Below, piece by piece: positions 8,861 to 17,491 of a DNA stretch of 64,000 nt. The translations under genes and the position numbers were made by a program. Where the stretch lies: the NCBI RefSeq assembly GCF_040717455.1, contig NZ_JBFEFH010000033.1:1-64000 (forward strand). Direction: 5' to 3'. The notes beneath the pieces were generated by a model. The model made no database searches and was not told where the DNA came from. It was given only the letters and a program-made list of their open reading frames with translations. The number at the start of each line of letters is the position of its first letter. Within the stretch, counting starts at the first letter, position 1. The DNA comes from Tautonia sp040717455 (lineage in GTDB: Bacteria; Planctomycetota; Planctomycetia; Isosphaerales; Isosphaeraceae).

Positions 8861-9826
8861 ATGAGCCACGCAGAATCGTCCGGGCCAGACGGCCAGTCGT
8901 CGCCCCATCGTCCCGCCCGACCGAGTCTCGCCTGGGGGCTGGTGATCCCGCTGGTCACGCTGGCCGTCCTCTCCGGGGTCCTGCTGGCCCAGTTCGTCGG
9001 CCCCGAGGCGGTCCCGCCTCCCGGGCCGGCCGGCGGGATCGGCGAATCATCCCCCCTGCCCCCGCCGGACGACTCGATCGCCTTCCAGGCGGTCCGGGAC
9101 GCGACCCCGTTGCAGTTCAGCGAGACGGCGGCGTATGCGGAGCTGCTCGATCGGGCGCGGGAGACCCCGATCGACGTGCTTCGCGAATCCGCCCGCACCG
9201 ACGTCGTCTTCTCCGACCTGCTCGCCCGGCCCGAGCGGTACCGGGGGTTGCCAATCCGGTTGCAGGGGACGGCCCGCCGGATCCTCCGGATCGACGACCT
9301 CCCCGAGCGGATCGCCCCCGAGGGGGCCCTGTACGAGGCCTGGACGTTCGCCGGAGACAGCCGGGGGTTTCCCTATGTGCTCGTCTTCGAGGACGCCCCG
9401 AAGGGCCTGCCGGGGGGCGACGACGTGAGCGCCTTCGTCATCTTCCACGGCTATTTCTTCAAGCTGCTGGCCTACAACGCCGCCGATAAGCCCAGGAAGG
9501 CACCCATGCTGATCGGCCGGCTCGAATACGTGCCCGACGACCGCAGGCCGGCGGAGATCCCGGGGGCGGGCAGCCGGTCGTCTCCCGCCTGGCTGCTGGG
9601 GATGATCGGCCTGGTGGCCGTCTACCTGGTGGTCCGGAGCGTGACGACCGCCCGTGCCTTGCGGGCGCGGTCGGCCTCGGCCCGCCGCTTCCAGGCCCCC
9701 CCGCGCGATCATATCAGCTCGGAAGAACTGGACGAGTGGCTCAGGCAGGCACCCGGCCCGGAGCAGGAGCAGGAGCAGGACCAGGGCCAGGGGGAGGGAC
9801 CGGAGCCTCCTCGACCCTCCTCCTGA
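8861..9826 (+). CDS. two-TM protein of unknown function, in the ExbB/ExbD operon
   Basis: The 321-residue protein has a short polar N-terminus, a membrane helix at about 27-48, a Pro-rich segment, a folded middle part (about 95-230) with several beta-strand-like patterns, a second membrane helix at about 243-264, and a Gln/Glu-rich tail. The middle part includes LLARPERYRGLPIRLQGTARR, which resembles an OB-fold or SH3-like 'tRNA_anti' pattern, but this is weak. It lies 55 nt after the second exbD gene on the same strand and is probably the fourth operon member. It may be the partner energised by the ExbBD motor; nothing in the sequence proves this. Confidence 0.7.
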   Translation: MSHAESSGPDGQSSPHRPARPSLAWGLVIPLVTLAVLSGVLLAQFVGPEAVPPPGPAGGIGESSPLPPPDDSIAFQAVRDATPLQFSETAAYAELLDRARETPIDVLRESARTDVVFSDLLARPERYRGLPIRLQGTARRILRIDDLPERIAPEGALYEAWTFAGDSRGFPYVLVFEDAPKGLPGGDDVSAFVIFHGYFFKLLAYNAADKPRKAPMLIGRLEYVPDDRRPAEIPGAGSRSSPAWLLGMIGLVAVYLVVRSVTTARALRARSASARRFQAPPRDHISSEELDEWLRQAPGPEQEQEQDQGQGEGPEPPRPSS

Positions 9827-9957
9827 TCGCGGATGACCGCCCCGGAGGCGGAGGAGGAAGGAAGGGACTCCCCCGGCACCCCGGCCTCATGGTAGGCTCC
9901 CTGCTCCTGGATGCGCTTGCGGGACACTTGGGATCGGGAGATCGGGGATCGATCGCG

Positions 9958-10464
9958 ATGGGATACTGGCTGTTCAAGTCCGAGCCGGACTGCTTCTCCT
10001 TCGCCGACCTGATGGCCGCGCCCGACCGGACGACCGGTTGGGACGGGGTCCGGAATTATCAGGCCCGGAACTTCCTCCGCGATCAGGTCAAGAAGGGAGA
10101 CCTCGTCCTCTACTACCACTCGAACGCGAATCCGCCGGGGATCGCCGGCATCGCCGAGGTGGTCCGCGAGGCCCATCCCGACCCGACCGCCTTCGACCCG
10201 GAGGCCGACCACTACGACCCGAAGAGCGACCCGGACAACCCGACCTGGTTCCAGGTGTCGATCCGGGCGGTCCGGGCGATCGAGCCGTTGATCGAGTTGC
10301 CCCGCCTCCGCGCCGAGCCGAGGCTGGAGGGCATGGAGCTGCTCCGCAAGGGGAGCCGCCTCTCGATCCAGCCGGTCGAGGAGCCCCACTGGAAGGTCAT
10401 CGAGGACTTGATCGGGGGCAAAGTCTCCCCGGCCCGCACCACCACCCGCCGACGCCCGGCGTAA
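9958..10464 (+). CDS. EVE-domain protein (THYN1/YTH-like fold)
   Basis: The 168-residue protein is a single EVE domain. It begins with YWLFKSEPDCFSF, continues with WDGVRNYQARNFLRD and GDLVLYYHSN, and ends with the LSIQPVEEPHW block, all hallmarks of the family. EVE domains have a PUA-like fold and are thought to bind modified bases in RNA or DNA. In bacteria they occur alone, as here, or with restriction systems. ATG 9958 places the first strand at its usual position; the open frame upstream (from 9736) is a Gly-rich artefact overlapping the previous gene. Confidence 0.9.
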   Translation: MGYWLFKSEPDCFSFADLMAAPDRTTGWDGVRNYQARNFLRDQVKKGDLVLYYHSNANPPGIAGIAEVVREAHPDPTAFDPEADHYDPKSDPDNPTWFQVSIRAVRAIEPLIELPRLRAEPRLEGMELLRKGSRLSIQPVEEPHWKVIEDLIGGKVSPARTTTRRRPA

Positions 10465-10494
10465 CCCGACCACCACCACGGAACCGATCTCGCC

Positions 10495-10878
10495 ATGGCC
10501 CGCATCGAACACGTCGCCCTGTTCGCCGCCGACCCGCACGCGCTCAAGGACTTTTATGTCGAGGCGTTCGGGCTCCGGGTGATCCTCGACAACAGCAAGG
10601 CCACGCCCCCCGGCTACTTCCTGGCCGACGACGCCGGGGTGGCCGTCGAGCTGATCGGCCGCCCCGCCGGGGTCCCCGCCGTCGACACGAGGCACGTCTG
10701 CCACATCGCCTTCATCGTCGACGACGTGGCCGCATCCCGCGCCGATCTGGAAGCGCGGGGCGTGACCTTCGAGAACGACACGGCCGTCGACAACGAGACC
10801 ATGACCACCGCCTTCTTCCGCGACCCGGAAGGGAACCGGCTCCAGATCGTCAAGCGACCCCGCCCCCTGGTCAGTTGA
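10495..10878 (+). CDS. VOC-family (glyoxalase/bleomycin-resistance fold) protein
   Basis: The 127-residue protein has two beta-alpha-beta-beta-beta modules. The first begins IEHVALFAADPHALKDFYVEAFG; the second has VCHIAFIVDD and ends in FFRDPEGNRLQIVKRP. A metal site typical of the fold could be formed by H6 (first strand), E52 in VAVELIG, the second-module histidine and the glutamate of DPEGN. The substrate cannot be assigned because VOC proteins include isomerases, dioxygenases and drug-binding proteins. It follows the EVE gene by 30 nt on the same strand and converges on the acyl-CoA synthetase gene with only 15 nt between the stops. Confidence 0.85.
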   Translation: MARIEHVALFAADPHALKDFYVEAFGLRVILDNSKATPPGYFLADDAGVAVELIGRPAGVPAVDTRHVCHIAFIVDDVAASRADLEARGVTFENDTAVDNETMTTAFFRDPEGNRLQIVKRPRPLVS

Positions 10879-10893
10879 CGTGGCGTTGACCGC

Positions 10894-13641
10894 TCAGAGT
10901 TCGATCTCGGCGTGGACGATCTGATCGTCGGGGTCGTAGCGGAGGCGGAAGCCGAGCCGCTCGCAGACCTGCTGCATGGGCCGGTTGTCGCGGAGCATGT
11001 CGGCGGTCACCCGGCGGATCCCCTCGTTGCGGGCGATCTGGATCAGGCGGCGGAGCAGCTCCCCCCCGAGCCCCTGGCCCTGGTAGGGATCGGCCACGAG
11101 CAGGGCGAACTCGGCCTCGTCGAAGCTGTGCTGCCGGCTCAGGCGGCCGACGGCGAGGATCTCGTGGCGGCCCGGCTCGGTCGGCCGTCGCGAGACGACC
11201 AGGGCCATCTCGCGGTCGTAGTCGATGAAGCAGATCCGGGTCAGCCGCTCGTGGGCGACCCGGGTGCTGAGCTTCATCGCCTGGAAATAGCGCGAGTAGA
11301 CGCTCCGCTCCGAGAGCGACTCGTGGAAGGCGATCATCAGCGGCTCGTCCTCGGGGCGGATCGGCCGGATGGTCGTCCGGGTCCCGTCCCGCAGCGTGAA
11401 CGGCTCGACATATTGCGTCGGATACGGGCGGATGGCCGTCCGCGGCAGATCCCTCTCGGACACGTCGGGGTCGTGCACGATCACCCGGGCGTCGAGGGCG
11501 AGGATCCGCTCGTGCGAGACGAGCAAGGGGTTGATGTCGATTTCCTTGATCCAGCGTTGCTCGACGACGAGCTGGCTGAACCGCACGAGCAGGCGTTCGA
11601 GCGCATCGAGGTCGACCGGGGGCCGCCCCCTCACCCCTTTCAACGCGGCGAGGATGCGGGTCTGCTCCATCATCCGACGCGCCAGGGTCGTGTTCAGCGG
11701 GGGGAGGGCCAGGGCCCGGTCGCGGAAGACCTCGACCAGCGAGCCGCCGGTGCCGAACAGCAAGACCGGCCCGAACTGCGGGTCGAGGCTGCTGCCGACG
11801 ATCAGCTCGTAGCCGTCGAGCATGCGGACCATCGGCTGCACCGTCACGCCCTGGAAATCGGCCTGAGAGGCCGTTTTCAGGACGGCGGAGCGGATCGCCT
11901 GGAACGCTCCCCGGACCGCCTGGCCATCGGCCAGGTTCAGCACCACCCCGCCGACGTCGGTCTTGTGCGTGATCGTGTCGGAATGCAGCTTGAGCACGAC
12001 CGGATAGCCGATCTCCTCGGCGGCCGAGGCGGCGGCGTGCTCGTCGGCCGCGACGATCGTCTCGACGGTCGGGATGCCGTAGGCGGCGAGCAGCCGCTTC
12101 GATTCCGCCTCGTTCAGGATCGTCCGGCCCGAGCTCCGGGCGGCCCGGACGATCTCCTCGGCGGCGGCGCGGTCGATGGCGCCGTCCCCGTCGTGCTCGG
12201 TCTCGGAAGGGGTCTGGTACATCCCCCGCAGCGCGTCGCTGTGCCGCCACATGGCGGCGAAGGCCCGGGCGGCCGTGTCGGGATAGGTGAAGGTCGGCAC
12301 ATCCGCCCGATTCAAAATATCAACGCCCGCGGCGACGTGCGTGCCCCCCATCCAGCTCGCCAGCACCGGCTTCCCCCCCTTGCGGGCGGCGACCTTCAGC
12401 TGGTCGGCCGTCCGGGTCGGGTCGGTCATGGCCTGGGGCGTCAGGACGACGAGCAGGCCGTCGCTGTCCGGGTCGCGCGAGACGACCTCGACGGCCCTCG
12501 CGTACCGCTCGGGGCCGGCGTCGCCGAGGATGTCGACCGGGTTGCCGTGACTCCAGGCCCCCGGGAGGAACTCGTCGAGCGCGGCGATCGTCTCGGCGGA
12601 GAGGGTGGCCAGCTCGCCGCCGTTCTGGATCAGGGCGTCGGTCGCCAGGACCCCCGGGCCGCCGGCGTTGGTGAGGATCGCCAGGCGGGGGCCCCTGGGC
12701 CGGGGCTGCTTGGCGAGGACCTCCGAGATATTGAAGATGTCGGCAATCGAGTTGACCCGCAGGACGCCCGAGCGGCGGAAGGCGGCGTCGAGCACCTCGT
12801 CGCTGCCGGTCAGGCTGCCGGTGTGCGAGGCCGCCGCGGCGGCCGCGGCCGAGGTGCGCCCGGCCTTGATGACGATGATCGGCTTGGTCAGGGCGACCTC
12901 CCGAGCCGCCGAGAGGAACTTGCGGGCGTCGCCGATCGACTCCATGTAGATGACGATCGACCGCGTCTTCGGGTCGTCGCCGAGGTAGTCGATCAGGTCG
13001 CCCCAGCCGACGTCGACCATCGAGCCGATCGAGAGGAAGGCGCTGAAGCCGACCTGCTCCTGGAAGCTCCAGTCGAGGACCGCCGTGCAGAGTGCCCCGC
13101 TCTGGCTGATGAAGCCGACGTTCCCAGGCCTGGCCATCGCTCCGGCGAAGGTGGCGTTCAGGCCGGTCTTCGGGTTCATCACCCCGAGGCAATTGGGGCC
13201 GATGATCCGCATGGTGCCGCGGCGGGCCTGCTCCAGGACCTGGCGCTCCAGCTCGGCCCCGAGCGGCCCGACCTCCTTGAAGCCGGCCGAGATGATGATG
13301 GCCCCCTTGACCCCGGCATCGACGCACTCGCCGATGATCCCCGGCACGGTGGCGGCCGGCGTGACGACGACGGCCAGATCGACCGCCTCGGGGATGTCCG
13401 AGACGCGGGGGTAGGCCTTCACCCCCAGCACGTTCGGCCGCCTCGGGTTGACCGGATACACGGTGCCGCCGAAGGGGCTGCTCAGCAGGTTCCAGAGGAT
13501 CGTGCGCCCGACGCTGCCGGCGGCCTCGGTCGCGCCGATCACGGCGACGGTCCTGGGGAAGAAGATCGGGTCGAGGTCGCTCCGGGTCGTGCGAAGGACG
13601 TTGTGGGCCTGGCTGGGGCTGGCGGGGTCGGCGGGCGACAT
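10894..13641 (-). CDS. ADP-forming acyl-CoA synthetase fused to a GNAT acetyltransferase
   Basis: The 915-residue protein has a CoA-binding Rossmann domain (RTVAVIGATEAAGSVG) and succinyl-CoA-ligase-like domains with the phospho-histidine in SHTGSLTGSD. An ATP-grasp domain follows (ESKRLLAAYGIPT, GYPVVLKLHS, THKTDVGGV), and the C-terminal GNAT domain (about 740-915) begins DGTRTTIRPIRPEDEP and contains the GQGLGGELLRRLI acetyl-CoA loop. This architecture matches the Pat/YfiQ lysine acetyltransferase group and 'bifunctional acetate-CoA ligase/GNAT' proteins. In Pat the synthetase half is inactive because the histidine is missing; here the SHTGS histidine is present, so both halves may work. 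ATG at 13641 has a GGAGG site 7 nt upstream. Likely roles are acetyl-CoA formation with ADP or control of metabolic enzymes by acetylation. Confidence 0.9.
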   Translation of the reverse strand: MSPADPASPSQAHNVLRTTRSDLDPIFFPRTVAVIGATEAAGSVGRTILWNLLSSPFGGTVYPVNPRRPNVLGVKAYPRVSDIPEAVDLAVVVTPAATVPGIIGECVDAGVKGAIIISAGFKEVGPLGAELERQVLEQARRGTMRIIGPNCLGVMNPKTGLNATFAGAMARPGNVGFISQSGALCTAVLDWSFQEQVGFSAFLSIGSMVDVGWGDLIDYLGDDPKTRSIVIYMESIGDARKFLSAAREVALTKPIIVIKAGRTSAAAAAAASHTGSLTGSDEVLDAAFRRSGVLRVNSIADIFNISEVLAKQPRPRGPRLAILTNAGGPGVLATDALIQNGGELATLSAETIAALDEFLPGAWSHGNPVDILGDAGPERYARAVEVVSRDPDSDGLLVVLTPQAMTDPTRTADQLKVAARKGGKPVLASWMGGTHVAAGVDILNRADVPTFTYPDTAARAFAAMWRHSDALRGMYQTPSETEHDGDGAIDRAAAEEIVRAARSSGRTILNEAESKRLLAAYGIPTVETIVAADEHAAASAAEEIGYPVVLKLHSDTITHKTDVGGVVLNLADGQAVRGAFQAIRSAVLKTASQADFQGVTVQPMVRMLDGYELIVGSSLDPQFGPVLLFGTGGSLVEVFRDRALALPPLNTTLARRMMEQTRILAALKGVRGRPPVDLDALERLLVRFSQLVVEQRWIKEIDINPLLVSHERILALDARVIVHDPDVSERDLPRTAIRPYPTQYVEPFTLRDGTRTTIRPIRPEDEPLMIAFHESLSERSVYSRYFQAMKLSTRVAHERLTRICFIDYDREMALVVSRRPTEPGRHEILAVGRLSRQHSFDEAEFALLVADPYQGQGLGGELLRRLIQIARNEGIRRVTADMLRDNRPMQQVCERLGFRLRYDPDDQIVHAEIEL

Positions 13642-13857
13642 ACGATCCTCCGGGGGGTTCAGCCATCAGGTCCTCACTGGCCCTTATCGTAGTCGATGGG
13701 CCGATGACTGGCGATCCCAGCGAGGTCGGCGCGGCGGGGCGAGGGGTGGTTTCCGGGCCTCCCCCGGTTGCGAGGGCGGCCCCCCTGCGTTAGGTTCGAA
13801 CGCGAAGGGGTCGGATTCGGACGCCGCCATCTCGACTCGACGGAGACGCCGCGAACC

Positions 13858-15975
13858 ATGCTGCTGGGCACACTGACGGTCCTGGGCCTGACCATGCTGG
13901 GGACGACCGACGAGGCCGACCGGCTGTTCGATCGCGTGGCGCCGATCCTCGAGACGCGCTGCCTGCACTGCCACGGCGGCGACCGGCCGAAGGGTTCGCT
14001 CTCGCTCGAGACCCGGGAGGGCCTGCACGCGGGGGGCTTCAGCGGGCCGGCGATCGACCCGGAGGAACCGGAGTACAGCCTGCTGCTCGACCTCGTCTCC
14101 GGAGGGGAGCCGCGGATGCCCCCCGAGGGAGATCCACTCGACGCCGAGCAGGTGGAGGCGATCCGAGAGTGGGTCGAGGCGGGGGCACCCTGGCCCGAGG
14201 GGCTGGCCCTGCGCGATCGGCGCTTCGAGGATGCCTGGTGGTCGCTGACCCCGCTGGTCCGTCCGGACGTGCCCGAGGTCCCTGGCCGCGATCGCGTGCG
14301 TAATCCGATCGACGCATTCATCCTCGATCGCCTGAAGTCCGAGGGGCTGACGCCGGCCCCCGAGGCCGATCGGCGGACCTTGATCCGTCGGGCGACCTTT
14401 GATTTGACCGGATTGCCGCCGACCCCGGAGGAGGTCGACGCCTTCCTGGCCGACGATCGGCCCGACGCGTTCGACCGGGTGGTCGACCGCCTGATCGCCT
14501 CGCCCCGCTACGGCGAACGCCGGGCCAGGCGATGGCTGGACCTGGTGCATTACGGCGACACGCACGGCTACGACAAGGACAAGCGCCGCCCCCACGCCTG
14601 GCCGTACCGCGATTATGTGATCCGGTCGTTCAATGAGGATACGCCTTACCCCCGATTCATCCAGGAGCAGGTGGCCGGCGACGTGCTGTTTCCGGGTGAG
14701 CCGGACGGCGTGATCGCGACCGGCTTCATCAGCGCCGGCCCCTGGGATTTCGTCGGCCACGTCGAGCTGCGCGAGGGGACCGTCGACAAGGAGAAAACGC
14801 GACTGATCGACCGGGACGACATGCTGGCCAACACGATGTCCAGCTTCGTCAGCCTGACGGTGCACTGCGCCCGCTGCCACGACCACAAGTTCGACCCGAT
14901 CCCCCAGGTGGACTACTACCGGCTGCAGGCGGTCTTCGCGGGGGTCGAACGCGGGGACAGGCCGATCGACGAGGCGGGATCGCTCGTGTATGCCGCCTTG
15001 CCGCGCGAACCCCGGCCGATTCGACTCCTGAACCGGGGGGAGGTGGAGTCTCCCGGCGAGGAGGTGGGTCCGGGGGCCCTGTCGTGCGTCGGCACGCTCG
15101 ACCCGACCATCGAGGCGAGTTCCGACGAGGGGACCCGTCGCGCGGGGCTGGCCCGCTGGATCACCGATCCGGCCAATCCGCTCACCTGGCGGTCGATCGT
15201 CAACCGCGCCTGGCACGATTACTTCGGCCGGGGGATCGTGGACACCCCGAACGACTTCGGGAGGAACGGATCGAAGCCGAGCCACCCGGCCTTGCTCGAC
15301 TGGCTGGCCGTCGAGTTCCGCGACTCGGGCGGCTCGATCAAGGCGCTCGACCGGCTGATCGTGACCAGCAGGACGTATCGGCAAGCCTCGACCCACGACG
15401 AGGGGAACGCCCGGATCGACGGCGGGAACCGCTTCGTCTGGCGACAAGAGCGGAGACGGCTGGAGGCGGAGGAAATCCGAGACGCCACCCTGTTCGCCTC
15501 CGGGGTGCTCGACGACGCGATGGGAGGGCCGGGCTTCGACCTCTTCCGGTTCAAGAATGATCACTCGCCGATCTACGATCACGACGACCCGGAGTGGATC
15601 GACCCCCCGGACGGCCGACGGCGGGCGATCTATCGGTTCGTGGTGCGGAGCGTGCCGAACCCGTTCATCGAGTGCCTGGACGGGGCGGACCCGAACATCA
15701 ACGTCCCGGTGCGCAACGAGACGATCACCGCGCTCCAGGCCCTCGCCCTGCTGAACGACCCGTTCATGATCGCCCGGTCGGAGGACCTCGCCTCCCGCGT
15801 GCAACAGGTGGCCGACGAGCCGGGCGGGCGGGTCGACGCCGCGTATCGGCTGGCCCTGGCCCGGGCTCCGACCCCCGAGGAACGCGAGGTGATGGTGGGT
15901 TATGCCGAGCGGCACGGGCTGGCCGCGGCCTGCCGCATCCTGTTCAATTTGAATGAGTTTATGTTCGTCGATTGA
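13858..15975 (+). CDS. cytochrome-like / DUF1549 / DUF1553 planctomycete protein
   Basis: The 705-residue protein has a short signal-like N-terminus followed by a planctomycete cytochrome-c-like domain with one haem motif, CLHCH (C35, C38, H39). DUF1549 starts at about 146 (NPIDAFILDRL, ATFDLTGLPPTP, SPRYGERRARRWLDL) and contains a second CARCHDHKFDPI motif. DUF1553 is at about 440-690 (WRSIVNRAWHDYFGRG, PSHPALLDWLA, SRTYRQAS). It lacks the LamG or insert domain seen in larger relatives (800-1000 residues). These proteins are abundant in planctomycetes and nearly always sit just upstream of a DUF1501 gene, as here. They are believed to act outside the cytoplasm in breakdown of complex, often sulfated, polysaccharides; the reaction is unproven. 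Confidence 0.9.
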   Translation: MLLGTLTVLGLTMLGTTDEADRLFDRVAPILETRCLHCHGGDRPKGSLSLETREGLHAGGFSGPAIDPEEPEYSLLLDLVSGGEPRMPPEGDPLDAEQVEAIREWVEAGAPWPEGLALRDRRFEDAWWSLTPLVRPDVPEVPGRDRVRNPIDAFILDRLKSEGLTPAPEADRRTLIRRATFDLTGLPPTPEEVDAFLADDRPDAFDRVVDRLIASPRYGERRARRWLDLVHYGDTHGYDKDKRRPHAWPYRDYVIRSFNEDTPYPRFIQEQVAGDVLFPGEPDGVIATGFISAGPWDFVGHVELREGTVDKEKTRLIDRDDMLANTMSSFVSLTVHCARCHDHKFDPIPQVDYYRLQAVFAGVERGDRPIDEAGSLVYAALPREPRPIRLLNRGEVESPGEEVGPGALSCVGTLDPTIEASSDEGTRRAGLARWITDPANPLTWRSIVNRAWHDYFGRGIVDTPNDFGRNGSKPSHPALLDWLAVEFRDSGGSIKALDRLIVTSRTYRQASTHDEGNARIDGGNRFVWRQERRRLEAEEIRDATLFASGVLDDAMGGPGFDLFRFKNDHSPIYDHDDPEWIDPPDGRRRAIYRFVVRSVPNPFIECLDGADPNINVPVRNETITALQALALLNDPFMIARSEDLASRVQQVADEPGGRVDAAYRLALARAPTPEEREVMVGYAERHGLAAACRILFNLNEFMFVD

Positions 15976-16022
15976 TCTGATCGGAGCCTGGCGTCACCGC
16001 TCCCCTGAAGGGCCTTGCAGAC

Positions 16023-17453
16023 ATGAATCGCCGCGATTTTCTCTGGAATGCGGGCGGAGGGCTGGGGGGCGTCGCGCTGGCGCACCTGCTGGGGCACGAG
16101 GGGCTGCTGGCCGCCGACGGCCCGTCGGCCTCGCCCGGGCGGGCGGATTGGAACGGCGGCCTGCACCACCCGGCGAAGGCCAAAAGGGTCGTGCAACTGT
16201 TCATGTCGGGGGCGGCCAGCCAGTGTGACACGTTCGATCACAAGCCGCTTTTGATCGAACGGAACGGCCAGCCGTTCGACCCGGGAGGCAAGGTCGAACT
16301 GTTCCAGAGCGACCCCGGCGCGGTCATGGCGAGCCCCTGGGCCTGGCGGCAGCGTGGCGAGTGCGGCGCCTGGGTGAGCGACCTGGTGCCGCACCTGGCC
16401 TCGTGCGTGGACGACATCGCGTTCCTGCCGGCGATGGTGTCGTCGTCGAATGTCCACGGCCCGGCAACCTTCCTTCAGGCGACCGGGTTCGTGATGCCGG
16501 GGTTCCCGAGCGTCGGGGCCTGGGTGTCGTACGGGCTCGGGAGCCTGAATGAGAACCTGCCGACCTTCGTGGTCCTCCCCGACTCGCGAGGGTTTGCCCC
16601 GAACGGGCCGGCCAACTGGGCCGCCGGGTTCCTGCCCGCCGAGCACCAGGGGACGATGATCCGCCCCTCCGCCCCCCGGCCGATCCGGTCGTTGTTCCCC
16701 CCGGAGACCGAATTCATCGATCCCGAGGCCGAGCGAGACGGGCGCGACGTGCTGGCCCGCCTGAATCGCGACCATGCCGACGATCGCCCCGGGGATTCGC
16801 GGCTCGATGCCCGGATCGCCTCGTACGAGCTGGCGGCCCGCCTGCAGTTGAGTGCCCCCGAGGTGCTCGACCTCTCCGGCGAAACCGAGGCCACCCGGCG
16901 TCTGTACGGGCTGGATGAGGAGATCACGGCCGACTTCGGCCGCAACTGCCTGATCGCCCGGCGCTTGCTGGAGCGCGGGGTGCGGTTCGTGCAGCTCTGG
17001 AGCGGGGCCGACAACGGCTTCCCCCGCCGCAACTGGGATTCGCACGAGGATCTCGAACGCGACCACGGCGACATGGCCCGAAGCATGGACCGGCCCGCCG
17101 CCGCCCTGATCAAGGATCTGAAGACGCGAGGGTTGCTCGACGACACGATCATCCTCTGGACCACCGAATTCGGGCGGATGCCGTGCAGCCAGGGGGGGAA
17201 GGGCCGCGATCATAACCCCTTCACGTTCACCTCGTGGCTGGCGGGGGGCGGCATCAAGGGGGGCACGACCTATGGCGCCAGCGACGAATGGTCGTACAAG
17301 GCCCTTGAACATGTGACGACCGGCTATGATCTGCACGCGACCCTCTTGCACCTGCTCGGGATCGACCACACCCGGCTCACGGTGCGGCACGACGGCATCG
17401 ACCGCCGCCTCACCGATGTGCACGGGCACGTCATCGAGCCGATCCTCGCCTGA
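16023..17453 (+). CDS. DUF1501 exported protein (sulfatase/phosphatase-like fold)
   Basis: The 476-residue protein starts MNRRDFLWNAGGG, a Tat-type signal (RRDFL plus a hydrophobic stretch ending near AAD). The body has the DUF1501 pattern: RVVQLFMSGAASQCDTFDHK, MVSSSNVHGPATFLQATGF, WDSHEDLERDHG, and the C-terminal block TTEFGRMPCSQGGKGRDHNP. The last block resembles the metal-binding part of alkaline-phosphatase-superfamily enzymes. It lies 47 nt after the DUF1549/1553 gene on the same strand. The pair is a conserved planctomycete unit of unknown chemistry. Confidence 0.92.
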   Translation: MNRRDFLWNAGGGLGGVALAHLLGHEGLLAADGPSASPGRADWNGGLHHPAKAKRVVQLFMSGAASQCDTFDHKPLLIERNGQPFDPGGKVELFQSDPGAVMASPWAWRQRGECGAWVSDLVPHLASCVDDIAFLPAMVSSSNVHGPATFLQATGFVMPGFPSVGAWVSYGLGSLNENLPTFVVLPDSRGFAPNGPANWAAGFLPAEHQGTMIRPSAPRPIRSLFPPETEFIDPEAERDGRDVLARLNRDHADDRPGDSRLDARIASYELAARLQLSAPEVLDLSGETEATRRLYGLDEEITADFGRNCLIARRLLERGVRFVQLWSGADNGFPRRNWDSHEDLERDHGDMARSMDRPAAALIKDLKTRGLLDDTIILWTTEFGRMPCSQGGKGRDHNPFTFTSWLAGGGIKGGTTYGASDEWSYKALEHVTTGYDLHATLLHLLGIDHTRLTVRHDGIDRRLTDVHGHVIEPILA

Positions 17454-17491
17454 ACCCAACCAGACCGAACCCGACCGCCGCGGAGCCTTCC

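Noticed and set aside
10912..13692. A 926-codon plus-strand frame opposite the acyl-CoA synthetase
   Set aside because: It is a shadow frame; the minus-strand protein has complete CoA-ligase, ATP-grasp and GNAT motifs.
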